NCBI GenBank assembly: GCA_030267565.1
Contig: BRXU01000047.1
Coordinates: forward strand, 248,001-312,000
Reading direction: 5' to 3'
Origin: Pleodorina starrii
Lineage: Eukaryota > Chlorophyta > Chlorophyceae > Chlamydomonadales > Volvocaceae
DNA: 64,000 bases
The position numbers were made by a program, and so were the translations under genes. Shown piece after piece: positions 47,438 to 59,798 of this stretch (position 1 is the first letter of the stretch; the number at the start of each line of letters is the position of its first letter). The notes beneath the pieces are model-generated. The model was not told the DNA's origin and made no database searches. It was given only the letters and a program-made list of their open reading frames with translations.

Positions 47438-49377
47438 TCTTGGCGTCCGTGAGGCGACGTGCGAAGTTGAAGTGATACTCAACAAATAAGTTGCGGTTTC
47501 AGAGGTGCAACACAGCTTATGAGACTGAGACTGAAAATAAAGGATGTTCTGAGTAATAAAGGAAGGCCGATGAGTGAGCAGGAACTTCAGGATAGTCCTT
47601 GTCAATCTTTGCAGATGAGAAACATAGATGTTTGTATGGTGTTATACACAGACGCTGCGCTCGTATAAACTCGGCTTCAACACGGCGGCATCAGTAGCAG
47701 AACTGCCGCCCGCCCGCCTCACCTAATAATGTAAAATGCCGTACCGTTCAAAACCATTTGCGCAGTTCCTGATCCCAGAGGATGAAACTGTTTGTAAAAT
47801 GCACAGATTCAGGCTTGCATAGTTCCATAAGAATTGGAAATGGTCGCCGGCAAAACTTTACGATGTCTCAATTTGAATGACGGGTGGCATTAGGAGGGTG
47901 ATCCCCCCAGCCAGACGGCTCGAATAGACCACTGAAACCATTGCCGGAAACAGCCATTTTATCGTAGCAGGCTTGGCCCTGCCAATGGGCAAAAGATACG
48001 TATGTTTGAACCGTTTTACAGTGGACCCATGAACTGTTCCCCAATCACCCAGCCAGCCAGCCACCCACCCAGCTACCCGCCCACCACCCACTACCAGTAC
48101 CCACCCGTCTGCGCCCCTAAGCCACAGCTGCAGTAGGCCCTCACCGCAGCGGGCCGCCTGGGTCTCGTCCTCGTGTCGTCACGGGGCAGTGCGTCCACCT
48201 TGACACGGAGCCTGGGGGGGTTGCGGGGAGGCGGCCAAGGGGCGCATATCAAGGTGGGCCGAGCGAGGGAGGGTGAGCGCAGGGGCCACGAAACGGAGCT
48301 TCGTGAAAGAGGAAAGGCAAGGGGGTGGGGGACACGGAGCAAGCACACGCTTACACAAAGTGTACGACGGAAGCGGTTGGCGGCGTACGGGTATGGAGTT
48401 TCGGACGCGTGGCGGGCACTGCCCCCAGCACTGATACGACGGGTAGCCGTGTTGCGGTCGCAATGGGGCACCTTGGGACGCGTACGGCTAACCTCTTCCA
48501 CCGCCTCCTTGCCCTCTCTGCCAACCCCAGACGTCCCTACGTCCACCGCCACACGCTCTTCCCGCGGGGTTCTGCGGCGTTACCTTGCGCATGCGTGCGC
48601 TCCAACCTGAGAGCGAAGGCTTGCATTTCCCCTTGTCGACTTGCTGTACGGACCTGAGGGCACAGCAGAGGCGCGTGTAACCGGCAGGCAACAGCCCACC
48701 GACCTCGCACCGCCGAAACCCCAGACACACCTGTTTCCGAAGGACCATCAGAAGGCCGTCTTGATCACCAGCCAACAAGGGAAAAATCCAGAATTGCGGG
48801 TTTGGGGCAAGTAATTTGCATAGTATACTGTACTGACCGTCCACAGCTTCCTTCCGCGTCATCTATACAGAGCTTGTTGGCAAAAGCTGTTTGCTTGAGT
48901 CGTCAAAGCAATTCGGCAAGTTGCTGCGACAATCATGACGCCGCACTTGTACGCGCGAGCGCCCGAGCGAGTTGAAAGGTGACAAAGCTTCCGAGAGCTT
49001 ATCAAGGCGGCTCAAAGGGCCCAAGGACTGCCAAGGAATGCAAATAGTCTCAGAGTTTCGTAACATTATGGCTGTAACCGCCGTACAGATGGATCCTGAC
49101 TCGCCCTTCCTCCCTTTCGAGAGCAGACGGATATGTGCCCTTTCCTGTCCGCTGCAACGTTTAAGGGGTTGTGTTACCGTGCCTCCCGCAACAGACACTT
49201 GGAGAATGCTAGCGATTGCACTGACACAGGACAGCTGTTTCCTGGACTTTTACCTCCAATCGCGAGTCGCTTGCTTTCAGTACATGCAGTTAACATGCGA
49301 TGCTGGCAATAGAAGAGGTGAGTCGGGGCCGCAGGTGGTGATGGTTGGGGTTTGCAGCCTGATCTTCAGACCGTTCC
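47438..49377. other. Gene-poor; one plausible plus-strand exon
   Basis: 47438-48970 has no recognised gene. 48972-49314 is open and non-repetitive on the plus strand (MQIVSEFRNIMAVTAVQMDP, TWRMLAIALTQDSCF, FQYMQLTCDAGNRR) and ends at a good donor (AGAAGAG|GTGAGT). Minus-strand frames at 48488-48862 and 48863-49198 also look mixed in composition, so strand is uncertain. No family recognised. Confidence 0.3.
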
Positions 49378-49472
49378 TTTACCTGTCTATCATCTTATAA
49401 TAGCCTTTGGGTCGGAGAAGGGAACACCTCACAGTTGCGAGGAGGTGCCGACTTGCTTACCGGAACACCGGC
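49378..49472 (+). repeat. ~90-bp dispersed repeat, copy 2
   Basis: Partner of 29385-29475, direct orientation, with only a few differences. Confidence 0.85.
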
Positions 49473-49689
49473 GGATCCCCACCTACGGCGCTCGCTAATC
49501 CACCTGCGTTCTCCCCCAGCGCGACCACCACCGCTGCAAGCAGGACGATCTGGACCGCCACACTGAGCCGCCACTGCCACGTACGGTCCGGACTACGAGC
49601 CACGTGGAGGCGGAAGGGAGGGGCCCCGCTTGATGCGCGAGCAAGCTGGTGACGCTGCTGGGGGGCCTCCCTCAGCGGCTGTGAGGCGG

Positions 49690-52430
49690 CTATGCACGGC
49701 ATGCGGGATCGCGAGCAGGGCAGCCACGACCCGCCCGGCGGTTTGACGCTGGTTTCGGGGCTGACGGCGCTGTTCGGGGCGGTGGTGCGCTCGCTGGATG
49801 TGCCGTCGGAGGCCAGCTGGGCACAGCAGGTGAGGCGGGGCGGGGCGGGGGCGCCAACTCCGGATGTGTTGTGGGAGGCTAGGGCTGGGGGCCTCTGATT
49901 GGCCGCGCGGCATCCCGCCGGGAGCCACCGCGGCTCCTGTTGGCCGTACCGGTCGTTCCTCTCGCCCTCCCTCTATTTTGCTCAGTTCAACCACCCCGCC
50001 TAGCTCTACACTTGGTCCTTTCCCTCCCAACTTGTGTGTACCGGTACGTCCGCCAGTCAGCTTGCCTCCCTCTCTCCCAGCAGGCTTTACCCCGTCCGAG
50101 GGCCCTCTGTTTGCTAGGCTGTGCAAGCGCTACGAGGCGTCATGCGCAGCACCTGCCCCAACCTCGCCACAGAGCCACACCACCTCTACCTCCGCATCCA
50201 CGCCTCACCCGGCGCCGCCGCCACGCCCTCGCCGCCGCTGCCTCCCGCGCTGCACCAGTACAGCATCCCCCCCTGGGCTTTACGCTGCGCGGCGTGGAGC
50301 TGCGTACCTGCCGGGCCCGCGCGCCGCTGTCGGCGCTGGCTCCCCAGCGCAAGCACGAGCGGGCGACGAGCCAAGCGGCGACGCGGCTGTGGCGGGCGCC
50401 GGTGTCGGTGCTGCGCTCGCGGGAGCCCAGCCGAGCCGTCAGCCCAGCCGTCGTGCATGGGCTCGGAACACATGTCGTACACGACTCGGAGGAGAACGAC
50501 GGCGGCAGCGGCAGCGGCCACACCATTGGCAGTGTTGGTGGCGGCGGCGGCGGGGCTTGTCCGCCGCTGCCCGATCCGCTGATGTGGAGCAGCACTCGGC
50601 GAAATGACGATGGGGTGAGGTGGCGGCATGATGCTGACCATGTTTGCCGCGGACGGCAGCTCCGCCTCCATGTCGCGGTACTGTCCGCCCAGCGCTAGCA
50701 CCATCACTGGCCTGCCGCCAGGCGACAACAACCGCTTGGAGGACCGACGGCCCCGGCGGCGGCGGCACCGCTTCGCACGCCGCCACCTCCGCGTCTGCTG
50801 TGCATCTGCTGCAGTCCGCTGCCACGCCTCCGCCTCCGCCTCCGTGCTGCGGCAACCCTCCTTCAGGAAGCGACCGAGGAGCTGGAAAATGCACTGGACA
50901 AGCTTGCGTCACTGCCCTGGGCCGACTGGGTTCACTGCCCCGCTTGCCGGGCGCGGAGGCTCCGTCGGGGCGGGAAAAGGGCCGGTCGGAGGGAGGGGCA
51001 GTCGCGAGCCTGCCCGCTGCCGCCGCAAGCGGTGGCGGCCGCGCCAGCGGCGGCAGCGACGGGCACGGCGTGACTGTGGCCTTGGTCGTCGCCGTCGATC
51101 TGGCGGTGTGCGACGCTGCGTCGGCGGTGGCGGCCCCGTCGTCCGACGACGGGCTCCCTTCGGCGCAGCCGCCGCCGGCACGGTGCAATCCCACCGCAAC
51201 CACCGCCGCCGGTGGCGAGGCCGCCCTTGCGCCGCCGCAGCTGCCGCCGCCGCCATTGCTGCCGCCGCCGCTGCCACGCAATGGGGGGCCTCCCGGCGGC
51301 GGCGGTGGCAACGCGCTCAACGACACGGCTTCACACTGCGTGTCGCTCCCGCACTCGGGCCCCGCGTCGCGACGCATGACGGCGCCTGCGTACGGCGGCG
51401 AAGGCCGCAGCGGCGTGAGCAACGGCGTGCTGGGGGCGGTGATGCCGCCGCCGCTGAAAAACAGCATCCGCCACTGCTGGCCGCGGCGGCGGCGCGGCTA
51501 ATTGGCCGGCAATCGGGCGTCAGCGTCAACCCCCCAGAAACCAGCTGCTACTTGGCGGAGGGGCTGCAGCACTGGACGACGACGACGACGACGGTGCTGT
51601 GCAGGTGAGTGTGTGAGTGTGTGAGTGCGTGTGCGGTATGTGGGGGTGTTATGGCTGGCGCCTGCTGGCCCTGCTGTTCGGGCCCTCTTGGCTCTTGGGC
51701 CCCCCCCAGCGGCGGTGCTCCAGTCAGGTCGGAACCAAAACACGTTGGAACGGTGCCCTGTCTGCGGCCCTCTCTGACTCTCTCTCTCTCTCCTCGCCAT
51801 GCACGTCCGCGGGCCAGCGTGGCCTCCGTTCCACCGCTGCGGTCCGCAGTCCTTACCCCATACATTCTATTTCATCGTACTTGAACGAACCCCACCCAGC
51901 CATTCTGACCTGCTGCCCCAAACCCCTCCCAACCCCTGCTGCCCCCCTCCCACGCCCGCCCACCCGCCCACCCTCTCCCAACTGGTGTTGTTGTTCTGCA
52001 CCGCCATCTCGGCGTCTGCTGTCGTGCTGCGTGCTGGGCCTGATGACGCTGCTGCGGCCCTTGGGCTGGCAGAGCCTGCTGCGGCCCGTCACGCCCGCAT
52101 CCAGGAACGGATTGCTGGAGGCGCCGGTGGCCTTTGTGCTGGGGCTGCAGTACAAAACAGGCGACGTCATGGCGCGGTGAGGGCGAGCAGATGGCGGGGG
52201 CTGCGGGTGGGCGCGGCGTCGGGAAGGGGGCTTGCGGTCCGATGGCAAGGCGAACGGCTGACTTTGCGGGCCTCCGAAACGCCGACGCCGGCTTGCTGGC
52301 GGCTGCGGCGGTGGCGTGGAGAGCTGCCGGGAGCGTACAGGTGCACGGTGCTGCGGCTGGGGCGCATCAGCGGTTGCGTGTGGGGGTTGCGTGCAAGGGG
52401 CGAGCGAGGTACGGTAACTTGAGCGGGAGG
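49690..52430 (+). pseudogene. Segmental duplication copy C, most complete copy, frameshifted
   Basis: Contains, in order: a first exon-like block (49693-49829, LTLVSGLTALFGAVVRSLDVP, ending WAQQ at donor GTGAGG), a second exon (50090-50600, ARLCKRYEA...TCRARAPLSALAP... to RRNDDG), the long exon (50640-51604) and the final block (52060-52410). Relative to copy A, the second exon has a 2-base loss near 50137 and a 1-base loss near 50270. Relative to copy B, the long exon has one A fewer in the A-run at about 51458. Each change breaks the frame, so this copy is very likely non-functional. It supplies the empty sites that date both insertions in copy B. Protein family not recognised. Confidence 0.65.
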
Positions 52431-52597
52431 GGCGGACGAGCGGGACGACACGCGCCGACACATGGACTTCAGGGGAGGGAGGCCGGGCGCAGGACACATA
52501 CCGTCTGGCCCGCTGCTGTGGTGTAGAGCTGAACCCGCGGATGGAAGGCCGGCGGTGCGTGGTGCCAGTCTGGGGTGCCGTGACGTACGTGTGTGTA
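52431..52597. repeat. Short piece of repeat shared with 41395-41540
   Basis: The GACTTCAGGGGAGGGAGG to GTACGTGTGTGTATG stretch, joined abruptly on both sides to duplication copies. Confidence 0.8.
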
Positions 52598-53830
52598 TGC
52601 CCCAACCTCGCCACAGAGCCACACCACCTCTTCCTCCGCATCCACGCCTCACCCGGCGCCGCCGCCACGCCCTCGCCGCCGCTGCCTCCCGCGCTGCACC
52701 AGTACAGCACCCCCTCTGGGCTTCACGCTGCGCGGCGTGGAGCTTCGTACCTGCCGGGCCCGCGCGCCGCTGTCGGCGCTGGCTCCCCAGCGCAAGCACG
52801 AGCGGGCGACGAGCCAGACGGCGACGCGGCTGTGGCGGGCGCCGGTGTCGGTGCTGCGCTCGCGGGCGCCCAGCCGAGCCGTCAGCCGAGCCGTCGTGCA
52901 TGGGCTCGGAACACATGTCGTACACGACTCGGAGGAGAACGACGGCGGCAGCGGCAGCGGCCACACCATTGGCAGTGTTGGCGGCGGCGGCGGCGGGGCT
53001 CGTCCGCCGCTGCCCGATCCGCTGATGTGGAGCAGCACTCGGCGAAATGACGATGGGGTGAGGTGGCGGCATGATGCTGACCATGTTTGCCGCGGACGGC
53101 AGCTCCGCCTTCATGTCGCGGTACTGTTCGCCCAGCGCTAGCACCATCACTGGCCTGCCGCCAGGCGACAACAACCGCTTGGAGGACCGACGGCCCCGGC
53201 GGCGGCGGCACCGCTTCGCACGCCGCCACCTCCGCGTCTGCTGTGCACCTGCTGCAGTCCGCTGCCACACCTCCGCCTCCGCCTCCGTGCTGCGGCAACC
53301 CTCCTTCAGGAAGCGACCGAGGAGCTGGAAAATGCACTGGACAAGCTTGCGTCACTGCCCTGGGCCGACTGGGTTCACTGCCCCGCTTGCCGGGCGCGGA
53401 GGCTCCGTCGGGGCGGGAAAAGGGCCGGTCGAAGGGAGGGGCAGTCGCGAGCCTGCCCGCCGCCGCCGCAAGCGGTGGCGGCCGCGCCAGTGGCGGCAGC
53501 GACGGGCACGGCGTGGCGGTGGCCTTGGTCGTCGCCGTCGATCTGGCGGTGTGCGACGCTGCGGCGTCGGTGGCGGCCCAGTCGTCCGACGACGGGCTCC
53601 CTTCGGCGCAGCCGCCGCCGGCACGGTGCAATCCCGCCGCAACCACCGCCGCCGGTGGCGAGGCCGCCCTTGCGCCGCCGCCGCTGCCGCCGCCGCCATT
53701 GCTGCCGCCGCCGCTGCCACGCAATGGGGGGCCTCCCGGCGGCGGCGGTGGCAACGCGCTCAACGACATGGCTTCACACTGCGTGTCGCTCCCGCACACG
53801 GGCCCCGCGTCGCGACGCATGACGGTGCCT
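52598..53830 (+). pseudogene. Segmental duplication copy D
   Basis: Second exon (from CCCCAACCTCGCC, 52599) and long exon to 53825, collinear with copies B and C. It has its own frame break near 52710, where copy A reads TPPLGFML. At 53830 homology to B and C stops and unrelated sequence (PGYTTQGPATAVKAPAEG) follows in frame. Confidence 0.65.
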
Positions 53831-54720
53831 GGGTACACGACCCAGGGGCCGGCGACGGCGGTAAAGGCGCCAGCCGAGGGGATTTCGGCAAAACTCACCG
53901 AAACCAGCTTTGGTTCGACTGAAGGGTCCGAGGAGGACTGCGTGCCTCACGAGGACGCCGGCGTCTGCGGCACCTGCAGCGGCAGTTCAGCCCTCGAGCC
54001 GCCGCTCCTAGGCCGGCAGCGGACGCCAAGCGGAGTCGTGACTCAGCGTTGTTGCGGCAGCAGCGGCAGTACGGCATCCGTTGGGCGGGGCTGAGGGCGC
54101 AGCCCAACCGTCTGGCCCGTACACTGCCACATTTATGCTGAGGCTCGGCGTGAGCGCAGATGCCGACGCCTTCGCGCCACCGCAGCCGCCAGCGGCGGTG
54201 GCGGCGGCGGCAACTCTGTTGACGCTGGCGCCGGCCGGTAGCACTTGGTGTGAGCGGCGGCGGCGCCGCCGCCGTCTTGTCACAGCAGCTGCAGCTGCCG
54301 GCGCCGGTGGCGCCGTTGACATCGTCGCTATGGCGGGCCAGCCTGCAAGCTCGGTGCCGCCGCCGTCGGTGCCGTTGCCGCTGGTGGCGACGCCGCTGCA
54401 GGATGTACGATGGCCCTGGCCGCTGCTACTTGCTCGGGAGAAGCAAGATGGCCGGTGGGCTGGCTTCCACCGCTCGGTTCAGTGCAATGCCAGCTGGCGG
54501 CTGCCCGCGCCGCTACCGAAAGCATGCACACGGCGGGGTCGCAGCGGCGACGCTGCTGCTGGCTGCTGGCAGAGATCGGTCAAGCTGACGTGCTGGCTCG
54601 GGTCGCACGGTGCTGTCTGTGCCACCCGACATACAGTACACGCTGTTGGACGGTACAACGTGTTGGTGCTGCTCGGCTGGGGCTTGATGCAGGTACGGGT
54701 GGGGCTGGGATGGGGTGCAA
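53831..54720 (+). other. Unassigned open frames after copy D
   Basis: The copy D frame continues for about 90 residues (EGISAKLTETSFGSTEGSEED) to a stop at 54094. A second frame, 54081-54692, ends LVLLGWGLMQ at a donor-like GTACGG. Composition is GC-driven; no domain recognised. Confidence 0.3.
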
Positions 54721-55389
54721 TGTCCCTAGTGGCAGGGAACAGGCGCGTCGCTGTCTCCTCCTTTCGTCCACAAAAGGCTCCTTACGGTCCAGGGAACAGT
54801 GCAGGGTTCACACTGCACTGTGAGCTCAAAGGCGGCAGAGCGGGATATCGGTAACAATTCCAGCTCCGAAAGGAGTAATGCGTACTGGGAGTGTTATCAA
54901 GGGGGCGCGCAGCGAAATGGAGGAGCTTCAGGCGTGGGACGGACTGCTACACACTTTTCGCAAGAGGTGTCGTACATGCAGCCGGCCGCCTTGCTCACCT
55001 CACACAGGTCCTCCAATGAGGTTACCGTACCCACGACTCATCGTCGCGCAGCCCGAAATTTTGGTAATTAATTTTGGAAGTCGCGCACCCCTGATGACAT
55101 GACTCAAAAACAAGGTTGCGCGGCAAACTACGATTACAACCCTGGACAACAACCCGTTTCCCCTATGTTGCCGCCTGATTCAAACAAAGCTGCGAACCAG
55201 AATCACAGCTCACCACCCTGCCTCGTCCTCCTCCCGGGCCCGTCACTCTCCCCCGCGCTCTCCCACGCGCCCTCCTCCTCGCTTCCGAACCCCCCATGCA
55301 TCGCTCTCGACCTCCCAGCTGCTGGCCACTTCACCGTCACTCTCCCGCTCCGTTGCCACCCCCCTTCATGTCGCTGCCTATGTGCCCGC
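54721..55389. other. No gene recognised
   Basis: Nothing identified. Element E copy 2 may extend leftwards to about 55200. Confidence 0.4.
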
Positions 55390-55725
55390 TGCCGCCGCCC
55401 TCTCTGGCCTCAACCCGACCCCCCTTGTGCTTGCCACTGGGCCCGGCCGCAGCCCCGGCCGCTAGCTGCTGTGGCGGCGGTCTTCACCGTGCTCCCGCGA
55501 GCCGCCGCCTTTGCCGGCGTGGCGCCCTTGCTTGCTGGCCCTCCCGGGAGCGTCCAGCTGCGCCTTGCGCTTGCCCCGCTCCCAGTGCCCGGAGTTTTGA
55601 GAGTCATGCAGGCTGTCACACATTTAAATTTTTTTAGGCCGCGCAACACTTGACGGAATTGTTAAATTCTATTTAGCACCTTTTCATTGAATTATACCTT
55701 TTTTATGCGCGACGATACCCTCTGT
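55390..55725 (-). repeat. Dispersed element E, copy 2
   Basis: Minus-strand start GGGTATCGTCGCGCATAA near 55725, then GTGACAGCCTGCATGACTC and a frame equivalent to KAQLDAPGRASK, with a 4-base insertion (extra AAGC) that shifts it. Confidence 0.7.
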
Positions 55726-56720
55726 AATGCTTGGGCGGAGCAAAGGCTACTCGAGTGCTGTGCGACGCCTATCTTAGGTTTTTTTTGTTAGGAATCGACG
55801 ATTACAAGGGGGACCGGTTTTCACACCGGTCGCTAGCCGTACAGGCTAGACAGACTGTCCATCCTACCCCAGGGGCACCGCAAAGGGGTGCCAACAGCAA
55901 AGCCACCAAGGCCCACCAGCACCAAGCCCGCACGACGCACGAAGCGTGAAAGAGTCAAGGAGCGCCGACCATGCTCCTGGAGAACACCACACAAGTAGCT
56001 CCCAACCGAGCCCCTGGACAGGAAGCGCCGACCAAGCTCCTGGTCCATCGCAAGGGTGCAGCCGAATATGCACCCCGAGTCACACCAAGACAGCGCGACT
56101 TGGCAGAAAGTCTGGCCCTTGTAATTCCGCATCCTGTTTTATAGCGAGCGCCCCCTAGTGGGACGCGGCAGCACGGGCTGCAAAAACGAAGGCCGCACGG
56201 GCGGACCCTCCTACCACGCGTTCAAGACGCAACCCAAGCGTCAACAACGCAACCCGCTGTCCGAGCGAGAAGGCAAATCCAAACGATTGCGAATTAGCCT
56301 GCTGCCCAACGTAGGCAGCCGGCGAGCCGTGCGCCGCCATTCCGAAGCATCATCATCGCAAGCGCTCCTACAACGGCCGCCCCGGCGGCCGCGTAAGCTG
56401 GGCCCCAACAGCTTGCAGAAGTACATGCAGACGACGAAGCTCCACAGGCGACGAGCGGAACACCAGAAGCCCAGCGAGCAGAGGATCGTCCACCATCGAG
56501 TCGGAGACGCCGACCAGCCGAAGACAGCGAGAAAACGCCGAATCAACTCCTCAACGAGAAGCCAACTGGTAGGCTGAACGGCCCGAAAGCCGCGGTCGCT
56601 GCGAAGCGCCCATCCCACCCAGAATCCCACAAAGGGAAGACAAAAATTGGTCACATGGTAGGAACCTATGTGTAGGAACCTATGGGTTTTTTGTTAGCCG
56701 TTTGTACGGCATCTGCACGG
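55726..56720. other. Possible decayed coding region
   Basis: 56158-56577 (plus) is a basic 139-residue open frame (NPLSEREGKSKRLRISLLP, LQKYMQTTKLHRRRAEHQ), and 55970-56145 is open in another frame (PGQEAPTKLLVHRKGAAEY, VTPRQRDLAESLALVIP). The composition recalls retroelement polyprotein debris, but no motif is decisive. Confidence 0.3.
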
Positions 56721-56809
56721 TATCATAACCGCCGTGTTGCGTGCGGGCGGTGGTGGCACTCCAGCTGTTGGCCTGGAGGGCGGGGCCTGGAGGCACAGTA
56801 AGGCAGCGG

Positions 56810-57560
56810 CCCCGGATCGTGGCTCGGGACATGTACCGAACAATGACAGACCCCTCTGGCTCAGGACATGTACCGAGTCGGTACATGTCCTGAGCCACGA
56901 TCCGAGGCCGCCCCAGCATAAGCTGCTCTTTAAATTCTAGTTGATTCTTTTATAACTTTGTAATGTTGGATCGTTTTGGCGACTCGCCATTGAGGGGCAC
57001 ACCGTGGGACCGTGTCCCATGCTCCGACCCAATTTCCCAATGCAAATGGATCATTTAATAAATTATTAAATTTCCAATCGGTCTGGCTACCCGCCACGAG
57101 GCGGTACACCGCGGGACCAAGAGCCACGATTCGTGGCTCGGGACATGTACCGAGTCGGTACATGTCCTGAGCCACGATCCGGGGCCGCCGCAGCATAAGC
57201 TGTTATTCCAATTCAGGTTGATTGTTTATGTATTTGTTTATGTTTCGGTCGCTCTGGCTACCCGCCACGAAGCGGTATGCCGCGGGCCCGAGAGCCACGA
57301 TTCGTGGCTCGGGACATGTACCGAGTCGGGACATGTCCCGAGCGAGCCACGATCCGGGGTCGCATCAGCATAAGCTGTTAATCAAATTCAGGTTGATTGT
57401 TTATGTATTTATTTATTTTTCGGTCGCTCTGGCTACCCGCCACGAAGCGGTATGCCGCGGGACCGAGAGCCACGATTCGTGGCGCGGGACATGTACCCAG
57501 TCGGGCCAAGTCCCGAGCCACGAATCGTGGCCACCCCAGCATAAGCTGATATCCCAATAC
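56810..57560. repeat. ~170-bp tandem array with nested palindromes
   Basis: About four units; the clearest starts are near 57079, 57246 and 57421 (periods ~168 and 175). Each holds a palindrome such as AGCCACGATTCGTGGCT beside GGACATGTACC-GAGTC-GGTACATGTCC, then a CAGCATAAGCTG palindrome and an AT-rich spacer (GGTTGATTGTTTATG). The first unit is diverged. Confidence 0.85.
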
Positions 57561-58046
57561 AAAACTATTATTTACTTGCTTCTTTTATGTTCGATCGTTT
57601 GTAAATGGGCATACTAGTATTGTCGCCGACGGGCTCTACGTAGCTGTTTATAGTTCGTTGTAGCGTTCGTTGTTCGTTGGATGGGCGGCGGCACACTGCA
57701 CTTTGGTTGCGTACCGGCCATATCCTTTCACTTGTCGTTATACACGTATAAACGACACCAACCACCGACAACACACCTCTCAGCTCCCATCAGCTCAGCG
57801 GTCACTCGCTGTCACACGCACGGGTCAAAGAATACGACTTGCTCATGGAAGGGTTCCGCAGCAACGGCAGCTAAACGCGGGGAAATCGCACATTACAACC
57901 GCTGAAACAGTGTAACCATCCAGCAAGGTACCCAATTTAGCAACGCTAACGCTACCTGCCCAGCCATAAATAAAGCATCATCCAACCGACGATACGCCCC
58001 GTTCAACCCTACTGAAAGCTCTCCTATGGGACAACAAACGGTTCCG
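57561..58046. other. No gene recognised
   Basis: Nothing identified. Confidence 0.45.
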
Positions 58047-58310
58047 TACCTCAGGGTATCGTCACGCTAAACTGAAGGATTACTCCAAACAGAGGTGCTA
58101 AGTCGCGCAAAACTAAGTAATTCCGTCAAAGTTTGCGCGACTATTAAATGTAAATTGAGTGACAGCCTGCACGACTCAGGAAAACTCCAGGCACTGGGAG
58201 CGGGACAAGCGCAAGGCGCAGCTGGACGCTCCCGGGAGGGCCAGCAAGGGCGCCACGCTGGCAAAGGCGGCGGCTCGGGTGAGCGCGGTGAAGGCCGCCG
58301 CCACAACAAC
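58047..58310 (+). repeat. Dispersed element E, copy 3
   Basis: Starts CAGGGTATCGTCACGC at 58053 and contains GACAGCCTGCACGACTC, then the intact frame WERDKRKAQLDAPGRASKG and TLAKAAARVSAVKAAAT. Homology with copies 1 and 2 ends at about 58305. Confidence 0.75.
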
Positions 58311-59455
58311 CCCAAAAACTGCATTTTACGGAGAGTCTACGGAGAGCCTGTACGGTATATAAACCGCATATTACTGGAGGAGACGGCAACCCAATAATAC
58401 CAAGTGTCCAGTACGATGGTAGTGAAAACCACCGGTTACATGACTAAAAGAATCCAAAATTTTCCGGTGGCAAGATCCCTTTCCACGAAGTCCCCTAGCT
58501 GGGGATTGGGTTTGGCTAGTTCAGTCCCGGGCCAGACGGGTAGTTCAGCCCGCTGCAGCCCAGTCCATACACAGGGCAACAGCAGGCCGGACTGGGCCAG
58601 ACGGGTAGAGATAGAGATAGGTGAGGGCTGACAGGCCTTCACAGGCCGCACTTACGCGCCCCGTGGTCGCTCGCCTAAGCGCGTTTCCCCTGGGTTTGCT
58701 CCTTCCTGTCTGGGCTGGCTCGTGCTGTCTGGGCTGGTTGGTCTTTCCTCTGTCCCGGTGTGTTCGCTGCAGTGCACGGCCAGCTGGCCAGCTGGATCTC
58801 CCGTTTTGGGTCTGACGCCCGCTGTAACCGCTATTATTACTTCCTTGGGAGGCTGGGTCTTGCTCCTGGCCACTAGCGCCCCCCAGCCGGCCCGCCAGCA
58901 CAGCTACTCTCGGCCGCTAGCTCCAAGTCCACTCCAAGGCCGCTAGCTCCATGTCCGTGCACTCCGTGCTGAACTGCGTTGCTTAAGGGCATTGGGGTGA
59001 TTACATTAGGGACGGAAAACGCATAGCTACACAGCTGTTAACGACCATTGGCGCCAGTTATTGAGACTATATTTAACATTTGCTTCTGAAATTGGTCCCT
59101 TGACAAAGTTCCGGCGTGGAAGAGACTGCCCACAAGGTTGTTCGGTACTCGGCGAACAGCTGGACCTCGTCGATGAGTCTGATACTTTCCGTAGCTTGCG
59201 TGACATGATTACCTGATACCTGAGTTAACTCTGCGAGCAGACCTTGAACTTATTGAGGCATCGCCTTGCTTTGACTTTTGTTATCGACAGTCAAGAACAA
59301 GTGTATAGGCAAAGGCGAAAGTACTTAGCTATTTCCAGTGTCAATTAATTATACTTCAATTACATTGAATGTAGAAGGAAGGCGTATGTGGCGTATAGTG
59401 GGAACGGCAGTTGGTTTCCGTACTGTCATTGGGCTCCTATCCTGAGCCGGTATAT
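58311..59455. other. No gene recognised
   Basis: 58650-58960 is GC- and T-rich, with repeated GTCTGGGCTGG and GGCCGCTAGCTCCA motifs. 59000-59440 is AT-richer. Nothing identified. Confidence 0.4.
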
Positions 59456-59798
59456 GGTCTGGTCTAGTGACACCTCATGGTCTTAGGACAGTCGAGGTCA
59501 CAGGTTCGATCCCTGTGGAGACCTCCGGCTACCGCTGGGTGTGAGATTATGGCTAGCTGCTATGAGTGGAGTTGGTGGCCGAGTTGATTGGCCAGGATTC
59601 ACACGTTTGAGTGGTGGCGATCGCTGAACCCTCTGTCTCGGTGGTAGATTGGGTGAATGGATGAGGTCCGCCCTAGAAGGCAGAACTATCCCAGTTGTCC
59701 AATGAGGATCGTCTGGAAGATTCTGTGGTGCGGATGGTGCCCAGAGGAGAATGGGACCATACCGTACAACTGTAACAATCTCTCTCTCTCTCTCGGTA
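59456..59798 (+). mobile_element. SINE-like element with tRNA-like head
   Basis: 59456-59525 has an A-box-like TGGTCTAGTGAC and a perfect T arm (ACAGG TTCGATC CCTGT); GGTCT near the start can pair with AGACC at the end. About 250 bp of non-tRNA sequence follows, ending in a CT microsatellite (59779-59796). This layout fits tRNA-derived SINEs such as the SINEX elements known in Chlamydomonas. A degenerate tRNA pseudogene is the alternative. Confidence 0.5.

Noticed and set aside
50439..51467. 342-residue minus-strand ORF in copy C (and equivalents in B and D)
   Set aside because: Compositional shadow, Ala/Pro/Gly-rich, with no splice signals; the plus strand has donor-terminated exons.
56810..57560. 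CRISPR array
   Set aside because: Units are ~170 bp with similar, not unique, intervening sequence, and the genome is eukaryotic.
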